From assembly GCA_963921825.1 (NCBI GenBank), contig OY997592.1, positions 65,678,336 through 65,742,335 of the forward strand: a DNA stretch of 64,000 bases, read 5' to 3'. The DNA is from Erodium maritimum. Lineage: Eukaryota > Streptophyta > Magnoliopsida > Geraniales > Geraniaceae. The notes under the pieces are model-generated. The model saw only the letters and a program-made list of their open reading frames with translations, had not been told where the DNA came from and did no database searches. Shown here one piece after another: positions 11,831 through 22,152 of the stretch. The position numbers and the translations under genes are program-made. The first letter of the stretch is position 1, and the number at the start of each line of letters is the position of its first letter.

Positions 11831-12676
11831 TTTTTTGGATTACAGCACACCATGTATGATAGTAACAGAAAATGTTACGAAAATATATGAAATAACGGTA
11901 GTTTATACTTAGGGGTAGTTAGTTGATGGCGGTGTATATTCAGTGAGTGATTTTTTCCTTATTTGTTTTACTCCATAGGGAAAACTTTGTCTCCGTACAA
12001 TGTATTTGACACTGTTTTGGCCTATGTACCGCCACCTTCATTTTCAAGTTTTGCTAATGACCTTTATGAAATTGGCAAAAGTCATATATCGTGTAAGATA
12101 ACGCCAGTATGGATGGAATCATCATGTGCATTTCACGTACATCATCAAACTTTCGAAAATGGGAGGACTATCCTAACACACATGTATATGCTTAGACTAT
12201 TCATATTGGCGTTTACTTGTGCGTCGAATAAATGTGTCGATTGGTATTTTTTTCGGAAAAAAAAACAAGAATCCACGATTCAATCGATTCGACCCCATAA
12301 AAGTCGACGGGGTTGTAGACCATCGAAAAGAGTCGAAGCCGGATTCTCTTATGAAGAATCGTCATGTGGCCCAAATAATTAAAAAATAATTTCGGCCTAT
12401 TTTTTCCCACGAATTAGGCTTATTTTTTTTTTCCCACCCATTAGACTTAATCGGTTCGACGCCAATGTGGATAGCCTTATTACGCATAAACTGTCTCTTC
12501 CAATTATACTGTACATGTCAACCACTTTGATCCAGAGGTTGTGCAATTGTAGGCATGGTGATCTTACAATTAAAACATCGGCGACCTTACTTCACGCTAA
12601 ACAGTTGAAAATGAAGCCTGATTTTTATAAGACGATAATCAGGTTGGTGGAAGGTCTTTCTAAACACTTTCCAGTA
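11831..12676. other. Stretch without a supported gene
   Basis: There is a frame of 139 codons at 11963-12382 and one of 73 at 12467-12688, neither with a recognised domain. No terminal repeats were seen. Confidence 0.4.
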
Positions 12677-12720
12677 CGGCATACTTAGTTGTGTTTATAT
12701 ACTAAAGCCTGACCAATTGG
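12677..12720 (-). promoter_or_regulatory. Orphan copy of the WAK promoter core
   Basis: The sequence GGCATACTTAG, then TTTATATACTAAAGCCTGA, is nearly identical to the TATA-containing block upstream of WAK1, WAK2 and WAK3. No GUB_WAK exon follows on its downstream (left) side. It is probably the remnant of a lost WAK copy or a duplication breakpoint. Confidence 0.6.
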
Positions 12721-12959
12721 ATTGGCTAGACATAGTCAAGAAGATTTATTTATCGAAAATCATGAGCAAATTGACTTTAATTAACAAAGCCATTTGTATT
12801 AAGTCCGTTACATATCTTTGGCGAGGTGTCTATTTCAGTCAGTGCTACTTGGTAGAGCTGACGGTTGAAGTAATAGACCAGAACCACAAAAGTCTATGTC
12901 TATTTGTTATAATTAATCATATTTAAGTAGAAAAGTTGGCCAAGTAGTATGCAGTATGG

Positions 12960-14135
12960 TTGTCCCTACTCCTCTTATTTGAGTTGCTACCTGGTGTTGG
13001 TCGATAGCGAGGTGTTATTTTCGGTACCTGTGGACTGGTGAGATAGTTGCAATATGAGCATCTTTCGGGTTTTTGTACGAGGTGCGGCCGACTGAACCAT
13101 CAGATTGGTGCATGTCAAGCGAACATCCCGAGAGTGGGGAAATGGGAGGTTCGGTTCCATGAATCCTTAAGGGTACAAATGTGATTGAATGTGACCGGCT
13201 GATCCGTACGGATTGGGAGCACCTAGGGAACCGCGGGTGCTTCATGTGGATGAGCTTCTTACATCCCTTACTCTCGGCCCAACTCGGGGACCACGGGATG
13301 GTAATGTACTGGCAGAAGAGGGGGAGACCCTTTCAGAGACTTGTGACATAGTTAAGGAACATCCCGATTAGATAATTCCAGTTACTCAGCAGGTGTATCC
13401 AGGATCGTTAGAAGGATTCGCAGGGATCACAAAGACATGTAACCTGGCTAACATCTCCGAGGATGAGGGCATGCAAGCTTTTACTGTAAGACCAACGATC
13501 GATATGATGGCTGGTGGGGGGAAGCAGAAGGAGCCAAGTGGTCAGATGGACGGTCCGGGACCGATGAGGATGAAGGCGAACAAGGGTAAGGGGAAGGGTA
13601 GGACAAGACAATGCTATACCCGAACTATAAAGCTGAAGAGGGCACCCGATCTCCTAGGATTATCACCTCGGCAATTGGAGGATGAGGAAGATAGTGAGGA
13701 TCAACAAGCGAGGGCATCTAGGCAGCCCTGCCAGGACCAATGAGAGGACCCCGGGATGGGGGGAGCGGTCCTGACCCTATTCCCCTAGACCTGGAAGGAT
13801 GGTGCTTGTTCGTCTCGGGAAGACTCTGGAGGCATGGGAAGATCATTTCTTTTACAATTGGTTTTATTTTCAGTTCCTATTATGTTATTTGGACTTATTT
13901 TATGTTTTGAATTTTTATGTTGGTTTGACTTTCTCTTTGTTTTTGGGACGGTCGGGCTAGATCTCAATTAGTTTTGCGTCTGTTAAGGCTAAGCAGACTA
14001 TTTCTACGGGTCCAAGAGCGCTGGGTACCTGAGGGGGACTCAAACTATATTCTAGATCCCAGGACTTCGGTCCTTTTGTAACCTCTATTGACAATAATGC
14101 ACTTTGATCTTGTTATTGCTTAAAAAAAAACCCTA
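12960..14135 (+). mobile_element. Probable LINE fragment (ORF1 3' part and polyadenylated end)
   Basis: A frame at 13393-13743 is Lys/Arg/Glu-rich and ends RASRQPCQDQ, resembling the C-terminal tails of plant LINE ORF1 proteins. It is followed by a T-rich 3' untranslated region with ACCTCTATTGACAATAATG and an A tract at about 14124-14132. No target duplication was identified and ORF2 is absent. The LINE assignment rests on this layout rather than on a diagnostic domain. Confidence 0.45.
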
Positions 14136-14279
14136 TAATCAAGAGAGGGGGCAAAGATAAGGACGGCGTAAGACAACTTGTCAACGACGGCCTTCAATGG
14201 AACATAGTAAACTTTTCATAGTTAAACAATCATAGTCGGTAACGGGGCGTCCCTACCATAACTGATTTTCGGAACGTAT

Positions 14280-14690
14280 TACAAGCTTACACGGGCCTAT
14301 CATGGGCCCAAACAAAGAGACCACGTCCAAGGGAAGCCGAGCAGGATGAGGGCCTCGACTGCGCGGGAAATGCCACCATCTGCATTTTCCCCATTTCTAT
14401 CTAATACGGGGACCAAATCTAAAATGGCACCATCTCAGTCTCTCCCAACGCACACTTTCTCGGGAGCCAAACACCCTTCGGTTTCACAGAACTGAGAAAA
14501 TAGCCAGGTACAGATCGTGTCCCTCGCATTGGGCAAGACAGGCGATATTGTGCGATCCGATTTAGACTCCCCTCTCGGAAGCGGAAGTTAAGATCTTCTG
14601 GTTCCGTGCGGCGATGCAGGAGAGCCTGGTTGCTTCACTGTCGCAGGGTCAATTTCAGCCAAGGAGTGCCGCTAATGTGAGTTAATTTTG
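14280..14690 (+). other. Duplicated block beyond WAK2 3' end (possible first exon, copy 1)
   Basis: This block aligns with about 38735-39060 near WAK3, and its distal end with about 44385-44465 near WAK4. Each copy ends in a potential splice donor: AAT/GTGAGTTAAT here, AAAT/GTCAGTCTAC and ATAT/GTCAGTATAC in the others. A short frame MQESLVASLSQGQF sits just before the donor but is not conserved. It may be a remnant first exon of a plus-strand gene carried with the WAK unit. Confidence 0.45.
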
Positions 14691-15067
14691 CTATTTGCTT
14701 TATACTTCTGCGTAATTTATTCGCACATTCTATTTGCTATCTCTATGATTTTCTAGAAATTTGATAGCTTATGAACTGCAATGAGTATAAGATTTTAGTC
14801 TATGTATTGTCTGAGTGGGTTCCTTGGTAGGTTTTAAATCATCTAGGGAAAATTTTGATTCATTTTAGGAACGAGAAAGGAATCAAAATGTAGCACAACT
14901 ATTAATTGATATGTAAAAACATGCTCAACCCGTACCATGACGAGCTATGCCTGATTATATTTAGGGTACAATACCAAATTAACTTATTACAAGACAGGGT
15001 TTGTAGTACAATCATTATGTGAATTATGAGAACAACAAGACTTAAACTACTGATTCCCCGTCAATGC

Positions 15068-18000
15068 TTAGATACTGGGGGGCATTGGTGACTCAATGTC
15101 AAATGAGTAGGTATCCCTATCAGGGTTCATCTTCCCATCAAAATATGATGATGACTCGCCAAGTAAGTTCTCCGTCTCCTCGGTGCCATTTTGTTGTGCC
15201 GAAAAATTCTCACTGTGCTTCTTCAGTCTGGCAAGGTCTTCAGCCACTTCCTTCATTGTGGGCCTTCTAATCCCACTACGATGCAGGCATCTCCTTGCAA
15301 TCTCTGCAAATTCTTCCATCTCCTCCTTTACACTTTCATCAGTAACACCCAAACCCAGAGTCTCGAACAGATCACTGTTCTCAGCTGTTGAGATGAAATA
15401 TTGAATTATGGTTCTTTTCTCTCCTGACCTTGAAGTGGCGGTAGGTTTCTGCCCTGTTAAGATCTCCACAAGGAGAACACCGAAACTATAGACATCACTC
15501 ATTTCGGTTAAAATACCTGTAGTCAAATACTCGGGATCAAGATACCCCAAACTCCCTTGTATTCTTGTGGTTAATGCTGATTTCTCAGGTGAAACCAGTA
15601 CCGAAGCTCCAAAATCAGCAACTTTTGCTGTATAATTGTCATCCAAAAGTATGTTCAGAGACTTTATATCTCCATGAATGATCGGAGGGTCTGCCAAAGA
15701 ATGCAGGTAGTCAATTGCAAGTGCTATCTCAGCGGCTACTCTCAGGCGATTTTTCCATGACTGCAGCAGTCTCCGTGATTTGTCATGGATATGCTGGTAG
15801 AGTGTTCCATGTGAAATGAATTCATAGACCAACAAGGGGACTTTTGTCTGCAAACACAATCCTAAGAGCTTCACAACATTCTTATGATTCACTTGGGAAA
15901 CTGTTCCTATTTCACGCAAGAAATCTTGGCTCATTTCAATCTTGTTCTCACTCTTAGGCTTCTTGACTGCAATTTGCAAGTTTCCCTCTAAAACACCTTT
16001 GTAGACATAACCATAACCTCCCTCACCAAGCAATTGATCTTTATCATAACCTTTTGTTGCCTTTATCAACTCTGCCTCAGTAAAGATCCTCATGCGTTGG
16101 TTCTTTAACAGCTCTCCACCATTTTTCATGAAATTGTTTTGCTTCCTTTTTTTCTTGCACATGATTAATATCAAGAGACTGATGATCACAAACAAAGTGA
16201 TTAATCCAACAGCTGCATTAAAGTTAAAAAGCTCATCAGTATATACATATGTGACCAACCGGGATCAAAAAGTTTAAAAGACATTGGAAATTTTGTTTGT
16301 TTTTATTTTTGGGTTTATTGATGGCATATACGTTGTTGTTTGCATGGTGTTAGTAGCCTCTATTCTTTTTGTATTAGACTTGTTATAATTTGTGTTGCAT
16401 TTATCACTATTAGCATGTTACAGTGGCCCCATATGGCTTGTGTCACCTAGCAACTATTTAGTTTGTCCTTTTTATAATTGGCCCATGCTAGTAAGTTTTT
16501 AAAGTTTAATCCATCATGGAAATGTATATAATACTTGTAGTATGTGATGTGATGTGGTAATCATGGATCCACACTGTTAACCATTGGAGATGTCTTTTTT
16601 GTCGATGACCAGTAGAAATTTACATTTAATTAGAAGAGAAGTCTACTGCATTAGTAGTAAAGGGAGACTTAGACGATACTATAATTTGTCAGACTGTAGA
16701 TTCAACTAAAAGTTTGAATTGAAAATTGAGATTCAAATTATTGGTCTATGCACTATACTATCATTTGCAAGCTCATTGCGGCTTGCAGGACATATTTCTA
16801 ATTATTTAATATTCATATTCCTAGATTCAAATGCTTGGGCATTATAATATAGAGAACTCTAATACAATAGTTTTAGTGGCAGATAGAAGTCTCATTTACA
16901 GGGCAGTGATGATGTTCTTATATAGTGGTAGTGGTAGTGGTAGTGGTGGTACCAGAGGAGTTCAATAGGAAACTCTCCCTTATAAAAGCTTATGGTAATG
17001 ATAACATATTATAGAGTATATCTATTTAATTAAAAGGTTAAACTGATAGTATATAGCTTAATTATGATTTTGTACACCCAATAGATACAAAGTATCTGAC
17101 TGCATTAAGAAGTCAGAAGTATTAGTACCTGCTACAACAGCAGCACGTGTGGATAGTTGGCAAGAGAGTTTGTCCGCTGCTATATCCATGCCGAATGGAC
17201 AATTGCATAAGAAGTGCCCCGGAATGTTCTTGCATCTTGCAATTCCCTTGCACGGGTTGCTCTTGCACTCGTCAATATCTAATTATCGTCACACAAACAA
17301 GTCAACAAATTAATGTTATATAGTAGTACTACGGACAGTGAAAAATGATGCGACCTTAGATTATATTTTACATTTACCATTTATGGAATAGAAATTGAGT
17401 GAATATAACTTCAATTTACTACAGTCATGCAGAGCATAAATAATTAAGAGAGAAATAATAAAATAATAAAGCCTGAGCTGTTAGAAGTTGAGAGATTTTT
17501 TTTTTTTTTGCAATTCATCCTATTTTTAATTTTTTTTTATGGTCAGCCTTGGCTCCTTACAATTTCAACATGAGTAGGAAGTCAAATAGTAACTAAAACA
17601 GATACAATTTCAACATGAGTAGGAAGTCAAATAGTAACTAAAACGGATGAAGTAGAGAAGAGGATCATAATTTTTGGTACCTGGACATCCTTGTGTAAGA
17701 TATGGATTCCCCATGTAACCTTCAGTGCAGTTGCAACGATATCCACCGGCATTTTCATACTGGACACAGTCAGAGTTGGGACCGCACTGACCTTCACAAC
17801 CTTTCTTGCCTGATATGACCCATTCTAGTGCCACAGGAGGGTTGGGATATGGATTTGGGAAGCTGGTGGTGTTAATATTAACTGCTAAATTGAACTTGGA
17901 TTGTGTGTCAAGTAGAAAAGCATAACCACAAGGATTCGATACTGAAATATTAGTATGGTTGGTGAGGCTGCCTATTTCAATAGCCAGGGACTTGAGATGC

Positions 18001-18587
18001 TTTGGGATTGCGGTCTGGCAGCATCCAGCAGCACTCAAGCAGGTACTTTCGTCGGCAAAATTGTCATCAGGTCGTTCACACAATGAAGCGCATGCACTTC
18101 CGGACCCTTCAGAGTTTTCCAGAATGGCAGAGACATCGCAACCTACTGCTGTGAACTTGTTTCGGGTGTTGGAGATGGTGAATGGTAATGAGGTGCCCAG
18201 ACTCATACTTTGGCTGAAATGATTCCTTCCGATTCCATCATAGCAATCAAATGCTGCGTCTATGCTGACAACCATTGTGCTGTCCTCCGTTGATATGTTT
18301 GTAATTGGCGTAGTGTCAAAAAACTGCAGTGTTAACTTTGGAGGAGAAAAGGAGCGGTTGCAGATCAAGAGAAAGTCATTGTTCTTAGCACACCTTAACT
18401 CGTCTATTCCAAATGGGTATGGAACCATGATATCCCCACACTTGTCCTTGCACTCAGGTCTTGCATAAGATAAACTATTCTCTGCTGCTGCTGATGATGA
18501 TGATGACCATGTTGGCATTATCATCGTCAACGCCCACAAATACAAGACAAGCCACGAGTAAACCCAGGTCTGAGCCTCCATTTTCAT
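15068..18587 (-). CDS. Wall-associated receptor kinase-like gene WAK2, intact
   Basis: Exons 18587-17681, 17278-17129 and 16212-15068 give 2202 nt, 733 residues. Residues 1-32 are a signal peptide, about 41-150 the GUB_WAK domain (ARPECKDKCGDIMVPYPFGI), then an EGF-like module to 302, a calcium-binding-type EGF (DIDECKSNPCKG) at 303-352, a transmembrane helix at 353-373 followed by CKKKRKQ, and the kinase. Kinase landmarks: Gly loop GEGGYG (415-420), Lys 436, alpha-C Glu 453, catalytic loop HGD (532-534), DFG (552-554). The family is plasma membrane, pectin-contacting, with Ser/Thr kinase activity. The catalytic Arg is replaced by Gly (IIHGDIKSLNILL), whereas WAK3 and WAK4 have HRD; this makes it formally a non-RD kinase. 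Splice sites are canonical and introns phase 1. ATG 18587 is preferred because 18689 lies next to the TATA box. Confidence 0.93.
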
Positions 18588-18696
18588 CTTCTTCCTTCCT
18601 GTTTTGCCTCTCATTTGCAGGCGCTCACCCACAGAGCACAATTTGTGTTTTTTTGGGGGAGTGTTCGTTTGAGTACCTAACGCATACATAGCTGAG

Positions 18697-18704
18697 TTTA
18701 TATA
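18697..18704 (-). promoter_or_regulatory. Probable TATA box of WAK2
   Basis: The minus strand reads TATATAAA, 110 bases upstream of ATG 18587, within the block conserved before WAK1 and WAK3. Transcription would start near 18670, which excludes the in-frame ATG at 18689. Confidence 0.6.
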
Positions 18705-18988
18705 CTAAAGCCTGGCCAATATTGGGGTTTAATTCGGACATGGGATGACCACCTTGGTCAACATCTTTGCACGAACTTTCCGTGTACATATATAGCTGAG
18801 TTTATTATTATTATTAGAAAATCATTTTATTAAACTGATTTAAAAACAGGCATTGTGTTTCTGACTCGGCCTGACTTGGAGGAAGACCGTTCTCGACTTG
18901 GGTCCACTATATAGACACCTTGCATTCTTAGGAATTTAATATTCATTCTCTTACCCAAATGTGTTGCTGGTTGATTCATAAAACCCAA

Positions 18989-19308
18989 GAGCATGTACAA
19001 TACAAGGGTTTAGGTTAGAGGCGTACATGAAGGACTCAATATAAATTGTGTTTTATAATGGCGAGTCTTGTATTGTGAGTGGACGAATCATATTTAGTTA
19101 AATCAAAATTTTCATATATTTTTTTTTAAAATAGGACACGTGTCGAGCAACGGACCGACCCAGGATGCACGTCCCGAGTCCCGTGTTTTTGCGGGACGCG
19201 GGACGCGAAAAACACGTCCCACAACGGGATGGCTTGTGTCCTACGTCCCGCAAAAACACGAGCCGGGACGTGAGCCGCGATCCGGGTCGAGATCCGTTGT
19301 ACATGCTC
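18989..19308. mobile_element. Tourist-like MITE with GC-rich palindromic core
   Basis: The ends are inverted repeats: GAGCATGTACAA at the left and TTGTACATGCTC at the right. Flanking triplets are CAA and TAA, compatible with a decayed TAA duplication as made by PIF/Harbinger elements. The interior from about 19135 contains CGTCCCG/CGGGACG repeats that pair into a GC-rich hairpin. Short frames on both strands come from this palindrome and are not genes. Confidence 0.65.
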
Positions 19309-19311
19309 TAA

Positions 19312-21126
19312 GAGCATCTCCACTGCCTGACGCGGTGAGGAGTTGATGGTGACGAGTCGGCAGCGAAAAACTGACGGGGAGGTGTTGAGTCAACGCTGAC
19401 GGTTAGGACCGGCGCTGAGCTCACTGGTGGCTCTCACCGTCGGCGTCAACGGGCAAAAAATATGAAAAACCTATAAAATGCTCTTTAAAAAATAAATTTG
19501 GGTTTTTAAAATTGAAAATTTTAATTTCCGTATCTTGAAAATGTGTGTAAATACCTAGACTTGATTCAAACAAAAACACACTTAATCTTCTCTTCTCCTA
19601 CATTTGACATATTTCTCTCTATTTTTTTTCGATCGAAATGGTCAATTCCCATGCCAATAAGTTTGAATTGGAGCGTATTTTGGATGAAGTACTCGATGAA
19701 TGCATGTCCAGCGAGTACGTTCAGAAGTTATTAGACGAGACGATGTTCAAAGTTCAACCACAAAAGCGAAGCTATATCGCACGAGATCGTGAAGTTGCGC
19801 ACGAACGTTTAATGACCGACTACTTTAGTGCGAACCCTGTGTATAAGGAGGTGCAGTTTCGTCGTCGATTCAGAATGCCAAAGACCGTGTTCCTCCGCAT
19901 TCTCCATGCATTGGAGGATAACGATGCGTACTTCAAGTAACGGTTAAACGCCCTGGGTAGGCAATCTTTATCTCCCCATCAAAAATGTATTGCAACCATT
20001 AGGCAATTGTGTTATGGAATTGCAACAGATGGACTCGACAAGTACCTGAAGATAGGCGAAAGCACGACTTTGGAGTGTGTGCTCAAATTTTGCAGGGGGT
20101 CATATCAATCTTCGGTTCGACGTACTGTCGTAACTCGTAAACCAACATAGGCTGATATGAAGTACATTTTGACGGTTAATGAACCACGATGGTTTTCGGG
20201 AATGCTTGACAGTCTTGACTGCATGCATTGGGAGTGGAAGAACTGTCCGACCGTTATGAGGGGCTCACATTCAAGACGGGACCACGGGAATAGACCAACA
20301 GTGGTTCTCGAGGCGGTTGTCACTCGTGACGTATGGATTTGGCACTCGTTCTTCGGCATGGCGAGATCGAATAATGACTTAACTGTACTCAACCATTCTA
20401 GACTGTTCGTGGACGTTATCAATGGTCGGCAACCACCGGTCCAATATACGATAAATGGTAACCACTACACACTTCTGTATTATCTTGCTGATGGTATTTA
20501 CCCTTCGTGACCAGTTTTTGTGAAAACAATCTCATTGGCTCACCATCCGAAATAAAAGAAGTTTGTAGAAGTCCAAGGAACATGCCAGAAGGATGTGGAA
20601 CGAGCATTTGGGGTCCTCCAATCTCGGTTTCACATTATCACTCGACCAAGCCGAATGTGGATTCCCCAATCTCTCGGCTTAGTGATGAATGCATGTGTTA
20701 TCATGCACAATATGATAGTCGAGGCAGATAGTCATACATAAGATGATTTCACTGAACCCATAGATGAGAGTGGGCCAAACAAACCAACATTTACGCGAGG
20801 CAGCTTCGCCCCATCCAATGTCATAATTCGAAACACTGAGATGATGTAGGATGAACGTATTCATTATAGATTGAAGGACGACCTCGTCGAACACATTTGG
20901 AATAGATTTGGCGACGCTTAGTTAATTTGCTTTCTAGTTGAATGTACTTTCTAATACAATTTTTTCCGTTCAAGTTTGTAACCGACATTCTACTTCAATG
21001 CAATTTAAAGTATTTTCATTGACATTGTTTATTTATTGTAGTATTGTCAATATTTTTTTATTAATTTTTCTGAATATTATTTTATTCTAACGGTCAGCCT
21101 TACTATTTTAGCATTGGAGGGTGCTG
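19312..21126 (+). mobile_element. PIF/Harbinger DNA transposon
   Basis: The left terminus GAGCATCTCCACTGC is preceded by TAA, the usual target triplet. The right terminus is probably GCATTGGAGGGTGCT, ending near 21126, an imperfect inverted match; the right target triplet is not clear. The interior holds a degraded transposase. Confidence 0.7.
19638..20930 (+). pseudogene. PIF/Harbinger-type transposase, inactivated
   Basis: The start MVNSHANKFELERILDEVL leads into FRRRFRMPKTVFLRI, then a stop at about 19938. The frame continues with RQLCYGIATDGLDKYL and IGESTT, and after another stop (about 20149) reaches the nuclease domain. Motifs of the DDE family of plant transposases (pfam Plant_transposon type) are visible: LDCMHWEWKNCP (first Asp), LADGIYP (second Asp) and DVERAFGVLQSRF (Glu), followed by NACVIMHNMIVE. 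All three catalytic residues are present, but several in-frame stops and frame changes break the protein, so this copy is dead. Neighbouring Tourist-like MITEs have related GAGCATC termini. Confidence 0.85.
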
Positions 21127-21158
21127 ACTGTTGGTGTTGACTGATAGGCTATAATAAT

Positions 21159-22147
21159 TGTTAGAGATAGATTACATTCAAATACTTAGATATATACTGT
21201 ATAGAATTTGAATGTATTATCCTATCTATAGTTGTATACAAATACACATGAAATGGAATAAACAAATCACGGTTGAGATCCCAAAACCTTCATGGTATCA
21301 GAGCAAAATCAAATCTGATTTTCGCTTCCGCTTCTACTTTTCTTCTCTACCTCGCGTCTGAAGCCTACTGATCGCGTTCCCTTTCGGCTCCGTCGCCCAA
21401 TTTTCAGCAGGTGCACACGTTTCTGCATTTTTTTCTGGTTCTTCCTGCGATTACAACCTCCGAGCGCATCTGCTCCGAGTTTCTGCTGCTACGATTTCCT
21501 TGGCTGCGATTCCTTTGGCCTGCTGCGATTCTGACCCGCCTCTTCTTTTGCAGCAACAGGTTTCAGAACCGGCCTCTTCTCTTGCAACAACACGTTTTCG
21601 CGACTTTGGTTCTCTGCACATCACTTCTGCTCTTTTGCAACTCGCGCCTGTTGCGATTCCGAGCTCCAGCAAATCGGAACTCCACACAGCACTGATCGTA
21701 GACAAATCCAGTCGCAGCTTTTGGCTCTTGCAAATCGTATTTTACGATTCTGCAAATCGTATTTCACAATTGCACACCAAGAGCCCATGCCTACAACCCA
21801 AACTCCTACGGGCCCATCCCCATGGCTGTTCAGACTCCATAGCAGCAAGCATGGGCTGCGCCTCAGCCCATGTACTGGAATGGGCAACAATTTTGGTTTG
21901 GGTCGTCGAATTGAGCCCAGCCGCAACCACAATTCTGGCCCTTTCAGCGGAATTAGATTCAGATGTCATCTTGTCCTTACCCGCCTATTTTAGGTCGGTG
22001 GTTTCGTGGGCCATCATCTCAGCCTGGACAACAAAGATTTCAACCGTGATTTGTTTATTCCATTTCATGTGTATTTGTATATAGGATAATACATTCAAAT
22101 TCTATACGGTATATATTTAAGTATTTGAATGTATTATATCTCTAACA
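21159..22147. mobile_element. 989-bp retroelement-like insertion with LTRs in inverted orientation
   Basis: The element begins TGTTAGAGATAG and ends CTATCTCTAACA-like (ATATCTCTAACA), and is flanked on both sides by a perfect 5-bp target duplication ATAAT (21154-21158 and 22148-22152). The left 134 bp (21159-21292) form an LTR ending in CTTCA, directly followed by a primer binding site. The right 115 bp or so (22033-22147) are the reverse complement of that LTR, with a 10-base deletion and a missing inner end. The interior is about 740 bp with stop-ridden Copia-gag-like traces (PMYWNGQQFW). LTR retrotransposons normally have direct repeats, so this arrangement is unusual. Confidence 0.8.
21293..21304 (+). 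promoter_or_regulatory. Primer binding site (initiator tRNA-Met)
   Basis: TGGTATCAGAGC directly abuts the CA end of the left LTR, as in plant Copia and Gypsy elements. No polypurine tract was seen at the opposite end, as expected if the second LTR is inverted. Confidence 0.85.
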
Positions 22148-22152
22148 ATAAT

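Noticed and set aside
10285..11950. ACTTAGGGGTAGTT on both sides of repeat R1 copy 1 as a target duplication
   Set aside because: The matches are about 30-75 bases away from the probable ends and the surrounding sequence differs, so a shared short phrase is as likely.
15068..16277. Kinase frame start at ATG 16258 (MVTYVYTDELFNFN)
   Set aside because: The first 15 codons are intron; the acceptor at 16213 joins in phase to exon 2, and the same acceptor is conserved in the paralogues.
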